NCBI RefSeq assembly: GCF_910592395.1
Contig: NC_088310.1
Span: 5,711,501-5,775,500 of the forward strand
Direction of reading: 5' to 3'
Length of the DNA stretch: 64,000 nt
Source: Lineus longissimus
Lineage: Eukaryota; Nemertea; Pilidiophora; Heteronemertea; Lineidae
Below, piece after piece: positions 53,201-63,237 of this stretch. The notes under the pieces are model-generated. The model searched no databases, had not been told where the DNA came from, and was given only the letters and a program-made list of their open reading frames with translations. The translations under genes were made by a program, and so were the position numbers. Each line of letters begins with the position of its first letter. The stretch's first letter is position 1.

Positions 53201-56200
53201 CGAGCATATGTGCATGTGCGCGGAGAGGAGGATGCAATTGACTCTGTATTCGAGGACAGTCATGGCCTCTACATCCATACTTCATAATCCGTCAGAATAC
53301 AATAAGGCCGGACACTTTTTCCAGGGGGACGTTTTCAATTCTAACCGGTAATGTAATGAGGGGAGCAGGAGGATATGATGATGATGGTGATGAGGATGAG
53401 GATGATGTAATGACGTCGCCGTAAACTTTGTGTAAAACGAGTAATTAATGCACTCGATGATCGATAGCTCTTATATTAGGCTAAGAGATGCGATGATAGC
53501 ATATAGGCTGTGTCACAAAATCTCAAAGGTTTGCTGGACGACACCCAGGCTGACAGACGAGAAAATAAGTACGGCCCTGAAGACGGTGGACTCGGGCATC
53601 GTTTAAAGGGAAGGACATAAGTGAGAGGGAATATTGATAAACGCCTACTTTTACAGGTGTATTTAAGGCCAGATGCTTTGACCACAAATTGGTTTCGTAT
53701 ATACAATTGCCTTTTTCCCAAGGCACGGAACGAAACTAGGGTGTATCGCCTACATAATGAAAAAAATACCAGGTAGTATCAGATCAGTTGTATCAAGTAG
53801 TATAAAAATACTTGGTCGTTTGTTGACTCTTGAATACCAACAACAAAATGGATCACGAACAGTTTTTTACCGATCTTCACCATCATAATCGTACCATCAT
53901 GTTCAATATTGAGGTGGTAATGTTATGTCTACTTCGACAAGCCCTGAGCAAACGTGGCCCTGATAATTTGGTATTTAGCTCTCCCGTGTGATGTCTGATC
54001 AAAAATCTTCACACTTCAAAAGATGTCATGCCAAGGAATTCGCTGGAAGAAGAGAGCAAAGAGTGATGTAGGCGTCTAGTGAAACATGTACCGAGGTATG
54101 ATTTGTCTTGTTCGAGAATAGGTAATACGGACTAATAGGTAAATGGGATGCTGGCCAAAGAACAAAAAGAAAACACAAAATAGCCTATCGGTGTGATCAG
54201 CGTTTTACCCTCAGCTCTTGCCGGGGCTCAGGAATGGGCTGCTCATTCGTAAAACACCTGGAGGAATGTCATTACCAAGATGCTATACGCATGCTATATT
54301 CCTTTTGGCTCAAAATCGTTCTTTCCTATAGGCTTAGGAGATTTGACAAATACTTCGCATTAATGACACGGGTATATATGATAGGCCTAAGTATTATGTG
54401 ATTATTTGCTGTTACTTGCCCTAAAAGCATCATTCGCATTCAAAAAATGGTCGATATGTATTGTTAATTGCTTTCTCAGCAAATAATTGTGTAACGTGCT
54501 TTTCCATCTTAGGAGTGGATGACCTTTACCAGCAAACAATACCACAACCGAGGCGGCTTTTAGGCAGAGTCTCTCCCATTCTTTCGAGATGTATTTAACG
54601 CTGATGTCATATTGGAATTTTCCCCCAAACGCTTACCATTTGGAGACAAGGCGGTACTGTATACTGGCGAGGTTGTTGTCTCCAGAACAGAAAGACTTTT
54701 ACGAACTGGTAGCCCGAATTTGCTGGTTTGGGAGTTCGATAGTGTCTTGAATCTTGGCACTTATCGCACACTTTTGGCGCGCGAAGCTCGACTCTTACCT
54801 TTCACACCTCCAAGGGTTCCAACATTGGTGAGAGTTCGCCAGGTTGACCAATCTTAGGAGCTTGGAACCTACCTGATGGGAACCCGTAGCATGGCTGACC
54901 ATTCAAGCTTTGATATAAATACATTCATGGAAATTGCTCTATCCAATTGTGCATGAAATCAAAAGTCAATAGCGCTGGGCGATGTTTCGGTGAGCGTCAT
55001 CAGTGATTGCTGCTATTGACACTGCATCCGTCTCTGTCGTGAAGTGGCGACGTTTTGTTACATCGATGTTCTAGCTTTTTTTCATTACCATTTTTCAAAG
55101 AAATTGCAAGATTCTTTGGCGCGATTTTCTACAGAGACTTCTGCGACATTCTACTGGATTCGGGGTACATCTAATCGCCAGAAACCAACCAATCACAAGG
55201 CATGGGAACCTTCTTGCCAATTTGCTTTGCTGTGCATGATCCGTATGTATACTACCGAGGAAATTCTAAGTGAAACACTTTCAGCCATGGGAGAGGTAAT
55301 GAAAATAATACAGCGCAGCGAGAATAATACAGAGAGTGCGTGGGAATAAGGGATGGATGGTTTGTCGGTTGTTATTCCTACCACGGGGAAGGAAGGTTGT
55401 TGACACATGCAAGGTCTTGTTTAATTATGTCTATTCAGTACTTCTGTGTGACATTTCAGATGATTTTTTGCACTGAATCAGCGCACTGTTGCCCGCCTGA
55501 AGTAAATGCTGCCTGCGTGCGTTACATTAGATACAAATCTTGCGGCAACATGTCAGTCGTATAGCGTAGTCTTGGCAAGAGGTGAAGAGTTTCAGCTTTA
55601 TCTCAGCGTAGGACGTAAGGCCGAGGAAAGTGGTGCACTAAAGTTGTAAGCAAAAATAAAATAAGCTTCGTCACGATGTCATCGACAAGAACCTGTGGTC
55701 AAAAGCCACAACCCGCTGAGCAGGGGTTCTCCCTCGAACGGGTCAGCGAGCAGCTATCGGTTATCGGTTAGAATGACATGAGTGCGGCTTGTTACAAGCG
55801 ACAAAGTCCAATATGACGCATCCTAATGTCCAAACATATCATCGACGCATACTTGTAATGTCGACATCTTCATCCCATATTGTAAAAAAAATCAATTTTG
55901 TCCGAATCAACGCACAATGTCCAATCACTCTTGCCGAGAAGATTTAGTATAAGCATAACTGATATCATCCTGAGATCAGGATTTTTACTCCTACCTCATG
56001 ATTTAAATGTAGGACAGAACCATCCTTTGAATTGATCGATTCATCCCTCTTTAGTTAATCAATAACAAAAAAATTGGGAATAACACACCAATTTCTTGTC
56101 GGCCGCGTATGAATGTCTGAAATTATTTTCAATGCATAAGCTCAAGGTTAAAGGAATGGCTGTCATCAGTCCTGTCAATCTCGTCTGACATGATATTGAG

Positions 56201-56463
56201 TGACATGAAAATTCTGAGGCCTCAAAAAGCCTAAAGAGTAGCATTGAGTATAGGCCTATCGGCAGAAAGCTGCTTTTAAGTCCCTGCTACAAATTGTTAA
56301 TAGAATTAAGACTTATCTTAGCTCCAGTAACATGCTGTTGGCCAGCAAAGCTTCATGGCTGAGGACAATCTTTCCTTTAATCTCCAGATTGTGCCAAGAA
56401 AATGATTTTAATGGAATATGGTGTTTATAGGAAACTGTTGTGTTACTCCCAATTTTTTAAAAA
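50218..56463. other. 6.2-kb gene-free stretch
   Basis: No gene recognised. It contains a GAT-rich microsatellite (53373-53409) and the second copy of a degenerate 80-bp repeat (about 53257-53336). The frame at 54612-54857 (81 codons) has no recognised domain. Confidence 0.4.
53373..53409 (+). repeat. GAT/GAG-rich microsatellite
   Basis: Imperfect array of GAT units with GGT and GAG variants. Confidence 0.8.
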
Positions 56464-56666
56464 TCAATAGCTACATGTAGACCGGATTGTCACTGGGCTC
56501 AGATTCTGTTTCATTTCAGTTTCACCAGTTTCTTGTTTTACAGACTCCTGTCTGATGGTCAGTTGAACAACTGCATACCAATTTATAAGCAGCAGTGCAC
56601 CTACAATAAAGACTGCATCATTCGCGCAGAAAAACACTGATTCTGAGATTGAATCAGTTTTATTCC
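56464..56666 (-). CDS. possible orphan terminal exon with one membrane segment
   Basis: On the minus strand an acceptor (TTTCCGTCTAG) at 56667-56668 could open a 203-nt exon ending at a TGA at 56464-56466. Its translation has an N-glycosylation-like NKTD, one strongly hydrophobic stretch (AVFIVGALLLINWYAVV) and a polar Glu/Lys/Gln-rich tail, like the end of a membrane transporter or receptor. No partner exon was found upstream, so it may be chance or a relic. Confidence 0.2.
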
Positions 56667-57739
56667 CTAGACGGAAACACAATGTCATTACAAGACTCAG
56701 ATGGCGCATTACATTGGACAATAATGTACCCGATGCTGTTGATAAAAAGGTTTATGGTCAAAATGTAATCGTAACAGCAACCTGCATTGGCCTTTGAAGA
56801 ATCTTAGTTCCTTTTTTACCAGCATATTTCGAGTATGCAGATGAAGCAATTAGTCAAATTCTAAGAGACTAATTTGTTAATGAGGAGGGTTATGGGAGAA
56901 AGCTTATCATTGCGTGACGTTCTTCAACCTCTCTCAGTGTCCTCTTAGCCGCAAATTTACCATTTGCAGTCATCTCTAGAGGAGCTGAATGTGTTTTAGA
57001 TATATACATGTACTCAATATCACTTTTTTCGTTTTAAGCCGTTATCTTACGTGAGTCACTCTTACAAAAGATGGGTTAAAAATCAACAAATTATCGTAAC
57101 TCCTACGATTGACATTCAAATTACAATTGAAGAAGCTGCGAAATAGCTGAATCTATTTCTCTTAATGGAGTCTGCTGCATCTTAGACTAAACAATACGGT
57201 TGACTCATAGCTGTTATAAACGCATTCGATTTGACCAGATGATTAAATGATGGAAACCCCGTTGAAAACAAGGGCGTTGGTGGTTGATGTGGAAAAGAAC
57301 GTGTGAACAACTTGTAGGTGTGATGATATATTGACTGAATAATGACATTGGTAGTGGGAAAGGCCCGCAATCATCTTGTTGGTTGAGTATCATCAGTGGT
57401 CTCTCCCCAACAGTTATCAAACTTAGTTGTTTATGCAGCCGCACGGCTAGGACAGTTGCCTGGTGTGACTGGAGTTGATCGGACATACGTTGTGAAGGTT
57501 AGTGCTTGGATTTGGCAGTCTGTCTGGGAAGACAACACAAATTAGCGACGTCCATTTGCTCCAACGCTAGAATTAATCTGATACCGTTGATGTCGTTGGT
57601 TATTATACGGGTGTGGATTCTTCAGGTGCAAGGTATACTAAGTATAGCAAACGACGTTTTCTTTTCTTCCGTTGCAACCTCTTAGTCAGAGTAGCAAAAG
57701 TTCGGGTTTCAGGCGAAACTTCTCTCTGCAGCGCGTACG

Positions 57740-57745
57740 ATTACC
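57740..57745 (+). repeat. left target-site duplication ATTACC
   Basis: ATTACC directly before the left terminus TACGGTGGCCC; the same six bases directly follow the right terminus at 61350-61355. Confidence 0.75.
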
Positions 57746-57812
57746 TACGGTGGCCCATTAGGGACATCATGTTTTTTTTTAGATTCAAATACGATTTTTT
57801 TTTCTCGAATTT

Positions 57813-59669
57813 TCTCCACGGAATTAAGTATTTTCTCCGCGGAAATAACATTTATCTCCACGGAAATAAATACTTTTCTCCACGGAAATAAATACTTTTC
57901 TCCACGGAATTAAGTATTTTCTCCGCGGAAATAACATTTATCTCCACGGAAATAAATACTTTTCTCCACGGAAATAAATACTTTTCTCCACGGAAATAAC
58001 ATTTATCTCCACGGAAATAACATTTATCTCCACGGAAATAAATACTTTTCTCCACGGAAATAAATACTTTTCTCCACGGAATTAAGTATTTTCTCCGCGG
58101 AAATAACATTTATCTCCACGGAAATAAATACTTTTCTCCACGGAAATAAATACTTTTCTCCACGGAAATAACATTTATCTCCACGGAAATAACATTTATC
58201 TCCACGGAAATAAATACTTTTCTCCACGGAAATAAATACTTTTCTCCACGGAATTAAGTATTTTCTCCGCGGAAATAACATTTATCTCCACGGAAATAAA
58301 TACTTTTCTCCACGGAAATAAATACTTTTCTCCACGGAAATAACATTTATCTCCACGGAAATAACATTTATCTCCACGGAAATAAATACTTTTCTCCACG
58401 GAAATAAATACTTTTCTCCACGGAAATAACATTTATCTCCACGGAAATAACATTTATCTCCACGGAAATAAATACTTTTCTCCACGGAAATAAATACTTT
58501 TCTCCACGGAATTAAGTATTTTCTCCGCGGAAATAACATTTATCTCCACGGAAATAAATACTTTTCTCCACGGAATTAAGTATTTTCTCCGCGGAAATAA
58601 CATTTATCTCCACGGAAATAAATACTTTTCTCCACGGAAATAAATACTTTTCTCCACGGAAATAACATTTATCTCCACGGAAATAACATTTATCTCCACG
58701 GAAATAAATACTTTTCTCCACGGAAATAAATACTTTTCTCCACGGAATTAAGTATTTTCTCCGCGGAAATAACATTTATCTCCACGGAAATAAATACTTT
58801 TCTCCACGGAATTAAGTATTTTCTCCGCGGAAATAACATTTATCTCCACGGAAATAAATACTTTTCTCCACGGAAATAAATACTTTTCTCCACGGAAATA
58901 ACATTTATCTCCACGGAAATAACATTTATCTCCACGGAAATAAATACTTTTCTCCACGGAAATAAATACTTTTCTCCACGGAATTAAGTATTTTCTCCGC
59001 GGAAATAACATTTATCTCCACGGAAATAAATACTTTTCTCCACGGAAATAAATACTTTTCTCCACGGAAATAACATTTATCTCCACGGAAATAACATTTA
59101 TCTCCACGGAAATAAATACTTTTCTCCACGGAAATAAATACTTTTCTCCACGGAATTAAGTATTTTCTCCGCGGAAATAACATTTATCTCCACGGAAATA
59201 AATACTTTTCTCCACGGAAATAAATACTTTTCTCCACGGAAATAACATTTATCTCCACGGAAATAACATTTATCTCCACGGAAATAAATACTTTTCTCCA
59301 CGGAAATAAATACTTTTCTCCACGGAATTAAGTATTTTCTCCGCGGAAATAACATTTATCTCCACGGAAATAAATACTTTTCTCCACGGAATTAAGTATT
59401 TTCTCCGCGGAAATAACATTTATCTCCACGGAAATAAATACTTTTCTCCACGGAAATAAATACTTTTCTCCACGGAAATAAATACTTTTCTCCACGGAAT
59501 TAAGTATTTTCTCCGCGGAAATAACATTTATCTCCACGGAAATAAATACTTTTCTCCACGGAATTAAGTATTTTCTCCGCGGAAATAACATTTATCTCCA
59601 CGGAAATAAATACTTTTCTCCACGGAAATAAATACTTTTCTCCACGGAATTAAGTATTTTCTCCGCGGA
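57813..59669 (-). repeat. left-arm tandem array of 21/22-bp units
   Basis: Four unit variants built on CTCCACGGAAATAA: two of 22 bp (ending AATACTTTT) and two of 21 bp (ending CATTTAT, or the CTCCGCGG variant). They form higher-order blocks of 86 bp (four units) and 172 bp. Repeated open frames of 78-87 codons on the minus strand are products of the periodicity. Confidence 0.95.
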
Positions 59670-60391
59670 AATAAATAATTGATTCCGCTGATATGATTGG
59701 TCCTGCATTTTAGAGGACGAGGTCAAGGTGAAACTATTAACCCTTAAACCCCAACCTTGCGGTAGGCTCGGGAACCAAGCTGTACAGGCGCTGCCCGCTG
59801 GAACACGAGGCCGCTTGTCAATCCCGTTTGACATTGTCAGATCTGACTATACGTGTATAGTGTTGGCATGAAGACTGTGGAAGATGTAAGTAACACGATG
59901 ATTGTCAGATTTGATACGTTTTGAATCATAAAAATGCAGTTGGTAGCATCTTTGTAGAGTGGCCTAGTATCAGTGAAGAAAACGGTACGTGGAGACCCAC
60001 TGCCGATGTTATGTATAGCTAGCTATCGCGCGCAGTAGCTAGCTATACATAACATCGGCAGTGGGTCTCCACGTACCGTTTTCTTCACTGATACTAGGCC
60101 ACTCTACAAAGATGCTACCAACTGCATTTTTATGATTCAAAACGTATCAAATCTGACAATCATCGTGTTACTTACATCTTCCACAGTCTTCATGCCAACA
60201 CTATACACGTATAGTCAGATCTGACAATGTCAAACGGGATTGACAAGCGGCCTCGTGTTCCAGCGGGCAGCGCCTGTACAGCTTGGTTCCCGAGCCTACC
60301 GCAAGGTTGGGGTTTAAGGGTTAATAGTTTCACCTTGACCTCGTCCTCTAAAATGCAGGACCAATCATATCAGCGGAATCAATTATTTATT
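59670..60391. repeat. unique inverted arms and hairpin centre of the palindrome
   Basis: Two 356-bp arms, identical by eye, meet at ATAGCTAGCTA, a 10-nt spacer TCGCGCGCAG, and its complement. An 80-codon frame begins in each arm (59834 on minus, 60227 on plus) and runs into the array; it has no recognised domain. Confidence 0.9.
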
Positions 60392-61283
60392 TCCGCGGAG
60401 AAAATACTTAATTCCGTGGAGAAAAGTATTTATTTCCGTGGAGAAAAGTATTTATTTCCGTGGAGATAAATGTTATTTCCGCGGAGAAAATACTTAATTC
60501 CGTGGAGAAAAGTATTTATTTCCGTGGAGAAAAGTATTTATTTCCGTGGAGATAAATGTTATTTCCGTGGAGATAAATGTTATTTCCGTGGAGAAAAGTA
60601 TTTATTTCCGTGGAGAAAAGTATTTATTTCCGTGGAGATAAATGTTATTTCCGCGGAGAAAATACTTAATTCCGTGGAGAAAAGTATTTATTTCCGTGGA
60701 GAAAAGTATTTATTTCCGTGGAGATAAATGTTATTTCCGTGGAGATAAATGTTATTTCCGTGGAGAAAAGTATTTATTTCCGTGGAGAAAAGTATTTATT
60801 TCCGTGGAGATAAATGTTATTTCCGCGGAGAAAATACTTAATTCCGTGGAGAAAAGTATTTATTTCCGTGGAGAAAAGTATTTATTTCCGTGGAGATAAA
60901 TGTTATTTCCGCGGAGAAAATACTTAATTCCGTGGAGAAAAGTATTTATTTCCGTGGAGAAAAGTATTTATTTCCGTGGAGATAAATGTTATTTCCGTGG
61001 AGATAAATGTTATTTCCGTGGAGAAAAGTATTTATTTCCGTGGAGAAAAGTATTTATTTCCGTGGAGATAAATGTTATTTCCGCGGAGAAAATACTTAAT
61101 TCCGTGGAGAAAAGTATTTATTTCCGTGGAGAAAAGTATTTATTTCCGTGGAGATAAATGTTATTTCCGCGGAGAAAATACTTAATTCCGTGGAGAAAAG
61201 TATTTATTTCCGTGGAGAAAAGTATTTATTTCCGTGGAGATAAATGTTATTTCCGCGGAGAAAATACTTAATTCCGTGGAGAA
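60392..61283 (+). repeat. right-arm tandem array of 21/22-bp units
   Basis: Same units as the left arm in inverse orientation, with the same 86- and 172-bp higher-order blocks but about half the length, so the two arrays changed size independently after the palindrome formed or one was shortened. Confidence 0.95.
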
Positions 61284-61349
61284 AATTCGAGAAAAAAAAA
61301 TCGTATTTGAATCTAAAAAAAAACATGATGTCCCTAATGGGCCACCGTA

Positions 61350-61355
61350 ATTACC
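61350..61355 (+). repeat. right target-site duplication ATTACC
   Basis: Matches 57740-57745 exactly and directly follows the right terminus of the foldback element. Confidence 0.75.
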
Positions 61356-61673
61356 CGATGGTATGGTACATAATTTACAAAGCAAATTACAAAACTTGCA
61401 TTGATCTTCCGGACATGGTCATCGATCGAAGGAGATATGACAGTAAACGATCTAAGACAGACAAAAGGTGGGAGGTTACTTGGCTTCCTTCGAAGGTCAC
61501 CCGCTCCAAACACAGTCATTCTTTGTAAATAATATACGACTGCACTTGATCGAGCACGTCTTTTACATTGCCTCAGGAGTGAGACGTGTGAGACAGGAGT
61601 GAGACGAAACAAGATGGCGATGGAAGCTCCAGTCTCACGTCACCAAATTTCACGACCGTATTTTGGTGAGAAC
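61356..61673. other. intergenic, nothing recognised
   Basis: Short frames only, without recognised domains. Confidence 0.4.
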
Positions 61674-61799
61674 AGATTTTCTGTAATAATAGACCCGCCC
61701 GATCTTTTGTTACTGGTGAAATTGAGGGGTGTGAGGAGTGCATTACACCCCTCTAAAGTTCGTTTGAGAAAGGATCGGGCGAGTCCATTATTGCGGGAA
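61674..61799. mobile_element. palindromic MITE, copy 2
   Basis: The outer arms AATAATAGACCCGCCCGATC and GATCGGGCGAGTCCATTATT are near-perfect inverses. Within them, GAGGGGTGT and ACACCCCTC form an inner stem. It aligns with 25161-25290 but is better preserved. No target duplication could be fixed, so borders are approximate. Confidence 0.6.
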
Positions 61800-62242
61800 G
61801 TATATTCCCCACGCAATATGGTCGTACGATTGGGCACCCGTGAGCATTTTACTCAAGCTTACACATGTATACCTACATTTTAGAGAGTGCACGTGACACT
61901 CGTGTTTAATGTTTGAATTCATCAAGAACTTTTCTTCATTTATGCAACATATAAACAAAAAATATACAATTTTGTAGGCCTTTCTTCTAAAAATTGGTTT
62001 GTACATTTATGGTTATTTACACGTTTCTCGTCAGATTGGAATGCTCAATCAACATGAAACATGATGTTGTACTTGTAGGGACTTTTTCTCAAGTTGGGAT
62101 GAGCATTTTTCTATTTTTCCTAAATGTACCTATAACAAAATGGCTGAATTTGTATTTGTATAACAACCTATCGATTTGCACCATTCCAGTTTTCTAATCC
62201 TGCAACTGACACTACTAACTTCTAACATTCCTTTCCTCTTCC
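61800..62242. other. region upstream of the peptide cluster
   Basis: No TATA/CRE promoter seen here. The stretch ends in a pyrimidine-rich splice acceptor (CTTTCCTCTTCCAG, AG at 62243-62244), so the promoter of the cluster lies further away. Confidence 0.4.
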
Positions 62243-62249
62243 AGTAACC

Positions 62250-62522
62250 ATGGCAACTAACAAGATTATGTTCACAACTCTGGCTTTGCTTCTGGTTGCT
62301 ATGCAACTACCATTGGTTGCGAAGGCGAAAAACGTTTGCTTACTTGGATACAAAGGTCGAGGCGACCAATGTCTTATGTGCGCCGAGGTGTTTGTACAAA
62401 AGGGAGAAGCATTGTCGATATATGAACAATGTTGTGACAATGACTTCTCATTCTATGAAAAAGAGTGCCTTCGTTTTCTCGGCGGTTATTTGAAGGTGGT
62501 TAAGAGTTACTTTCGACGATAG
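62250..62522 (+). CDS. secreted cysteine-rich peptide, cluster gene 1
   Basis: 90-residue precursor. Residues 1-26 form a typical signal peptide (hydrophobic core TTLALLLVAMQLPLV, cleavage after AKA). The mature part has six cysteines at 30, 41, 44, 61, 62 and 73: spacing C-x10-C-x2-C-x16-CC-x10-C, with FY five residues before the last cysteine. It ends in a basic tail (YFRR). The ATG sits 5 nt after a splice acceptor, in the strong context AACCATGG. The two downstream genes share its cysteine pattern. A small helical disulfide-bonded hormone, defence peptide or venom-like peptide are all possible. The C-x2-C, adjacent cysteines and aromatic-rich stretch before the last cysteine loosely resemble CHH/ITP hormones, but the spacing differs (CC instead of C-x3-C). 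No function is assigned. Confidence 0.75.
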   Translation: MATNKIMFTTLALLLVAMQLPLVAKAKNVCLLGYKGRGDQCLMCAEVFVQKGEALSIYEQCCDNDFSFYEKECLRFLGGYLKVVKSYFRR

Positions 62523-62727
62523 TACAGCTGCTCCTAACGGAACGTCTAGAGGCTTACACTCGGCGGTCTTCGGCACGGCTTTTCGGCGTCCTCAGACAGT
62601 CCAGTCGGCGTTCTAGCACGGTTTGCATGGCATGTTCAACCAGCATGACAAAAACTTGCATGTAAAATTAACTCCAGGATTATTTCCGTCGCTTTATCTT
62701 ATTTTGGATTATTTCTGATATTCCAGG
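62523..62727 (+). other. 205-bp spacer between peptide genes 1 and 2
   Basis: No AATAAA or ATTAAA. It ends in a splice acceptor (TGATATTCCAG, AG at 62725-62726) 1 nt before the next ATG. Confidence 0.6.
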
Positions 62728-63075
62728 ATGTACAAACGGACGACCACAAGAGGACGCTGTTTTGCGGTACTCTTCATCCTGCTTTACGTTTTAGCCTCTG
62801 CGGTGGTGGGCAAGACTATCAACTGGCGGGTTTGCGCTCCCTATAGCAGAAGATACTTTGATTGCTTGGAATGTGCACGCATTTTCGAACAGAAAAGCAA
62901 AGATGAGTCCGTTTTCTCACTTTGTTGCCAACGACGCGGTAATTTCTACGGGGCTGTTTGCTTGTCTTGGCTTGAAGGCTACAGGTACAAACGACCCGTC
63001 AAACGGAGGAAGAGCCACTACAACAGGGCCTACAACAGCATCAGCTCATACTACTCGGGACGAACATATCGGTAG
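62728..63075 (+). CDS. secreted cysteine-rich peptide, cluster gene 2
   Basis: 115-residue precursor. A basic N-terminus is followed by a hydrophobic segment (about 11-27) with likely cleavage after VVG at 28. Cysteines at 36, 46, 49, 66, 67 and 78 give C-x9-C-x2-C-x16-CC-x10-C, and NFY precedes the last cysteine as in gene 3. It differs by a long, strongly basic and Tyr-rich C-terminal tail of about 30 residues (KRPVKRRK and after), with dibasic sites where a prohormone convertase could cut. The start codon lies 1 nt after a splice acceptor. Paralogous to its neighbours by tandem duplication, strongly diverged outside the cysteines. Confidence 0.75.
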   Translation: MYKRTTTRGRCFAVLFILLYVLASAVVGKTINWRVCAPYSRRYFDCLECARIFEQKSKDESVFSLCCQRRGNFYGAVCLSWLEGYRYKRPVKRRKSHYNRAYNSISSYYSGRTYR

Positions 63076-63237
63076 TGCGGTGGTGGCCATCTTGTGACGT
63101 CATCAAATCATATCATCTTATCATATCAGTTGTATCATATCATGTCATACGGACAACAAACGCATGTTTGGGATTACTGAGAGACGATACTATATCACAT
63201 TCCCGGTTCTTAACCCTGTGTTTTTCTGAACTTCAGA
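63076..63237 (+). other. 162-bp spacer between peptide genes 2 and 3
   Basis: Contains a CRE (TGACGTCA, 63095-63102) and ATCAT-rich simple sequence (about 63103-63150). No AATAAA. It ends in a splice acceptor (TTTTTCTGAACTTCAG, AG at 63235-63236) 1 nt before the next ATG. Confidence 0.6.

Larger units (their letters stand above)
57746..61349. mobile_element. foldback-type transposon, 3.6-kb palindrome
   Basis: The termini are exact inverses: TACGGTGGCCCATTAGGG at the left and its complement ending GGGCCACCGTA at the right, flanked by ATTACC duplications. Each arm has, from outside in, a unique end of about 65 bp, a tandem array of 21/22-bp units, and about 357 bp of unique sequence reaching a 10-nt spacer (60026-60035). 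In the unique inner arms, position x pairs with 120061 minus x without visible mismatch. The arrays differ in length (about 1.86 kb left, 0.89 kb right). Long inverted repeats built of satellite-like units are the hallmark of Foldback/Galileo-like elements. No transposase frame is present, so it is non-autonomous. Six-base duplications occur in a few DNA-transposon superfamilies (for example IS3EU, Dada), but I cannot assign one. Confidence 0.85.

Noticed and set aside
54612-54857. 81-codon plus-strand frame
   Set aside because: No domain, no splice sites that extend it, and no recognisable protein composition.
59592-60469. Two identical 80-codon frames facing outward from the palindrome centre
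   Set aside because: They are mirror images caused by the inverted arms, run into the satellite array and show no domain.
57852-61157. Many near-identical 78-87 codon frames on both strands
   Set aside because: They arise from the 21/22-bp tandem repeats, are repeated at 86/172-bp steps and have no independent coding evidence.
57746-61349. Palindrome as a pure sequencing artefact
   Set aside because: The flanking ATTACC duplication, matching termini and unequal arrays fit a transposon better, though long reads should confirm it.
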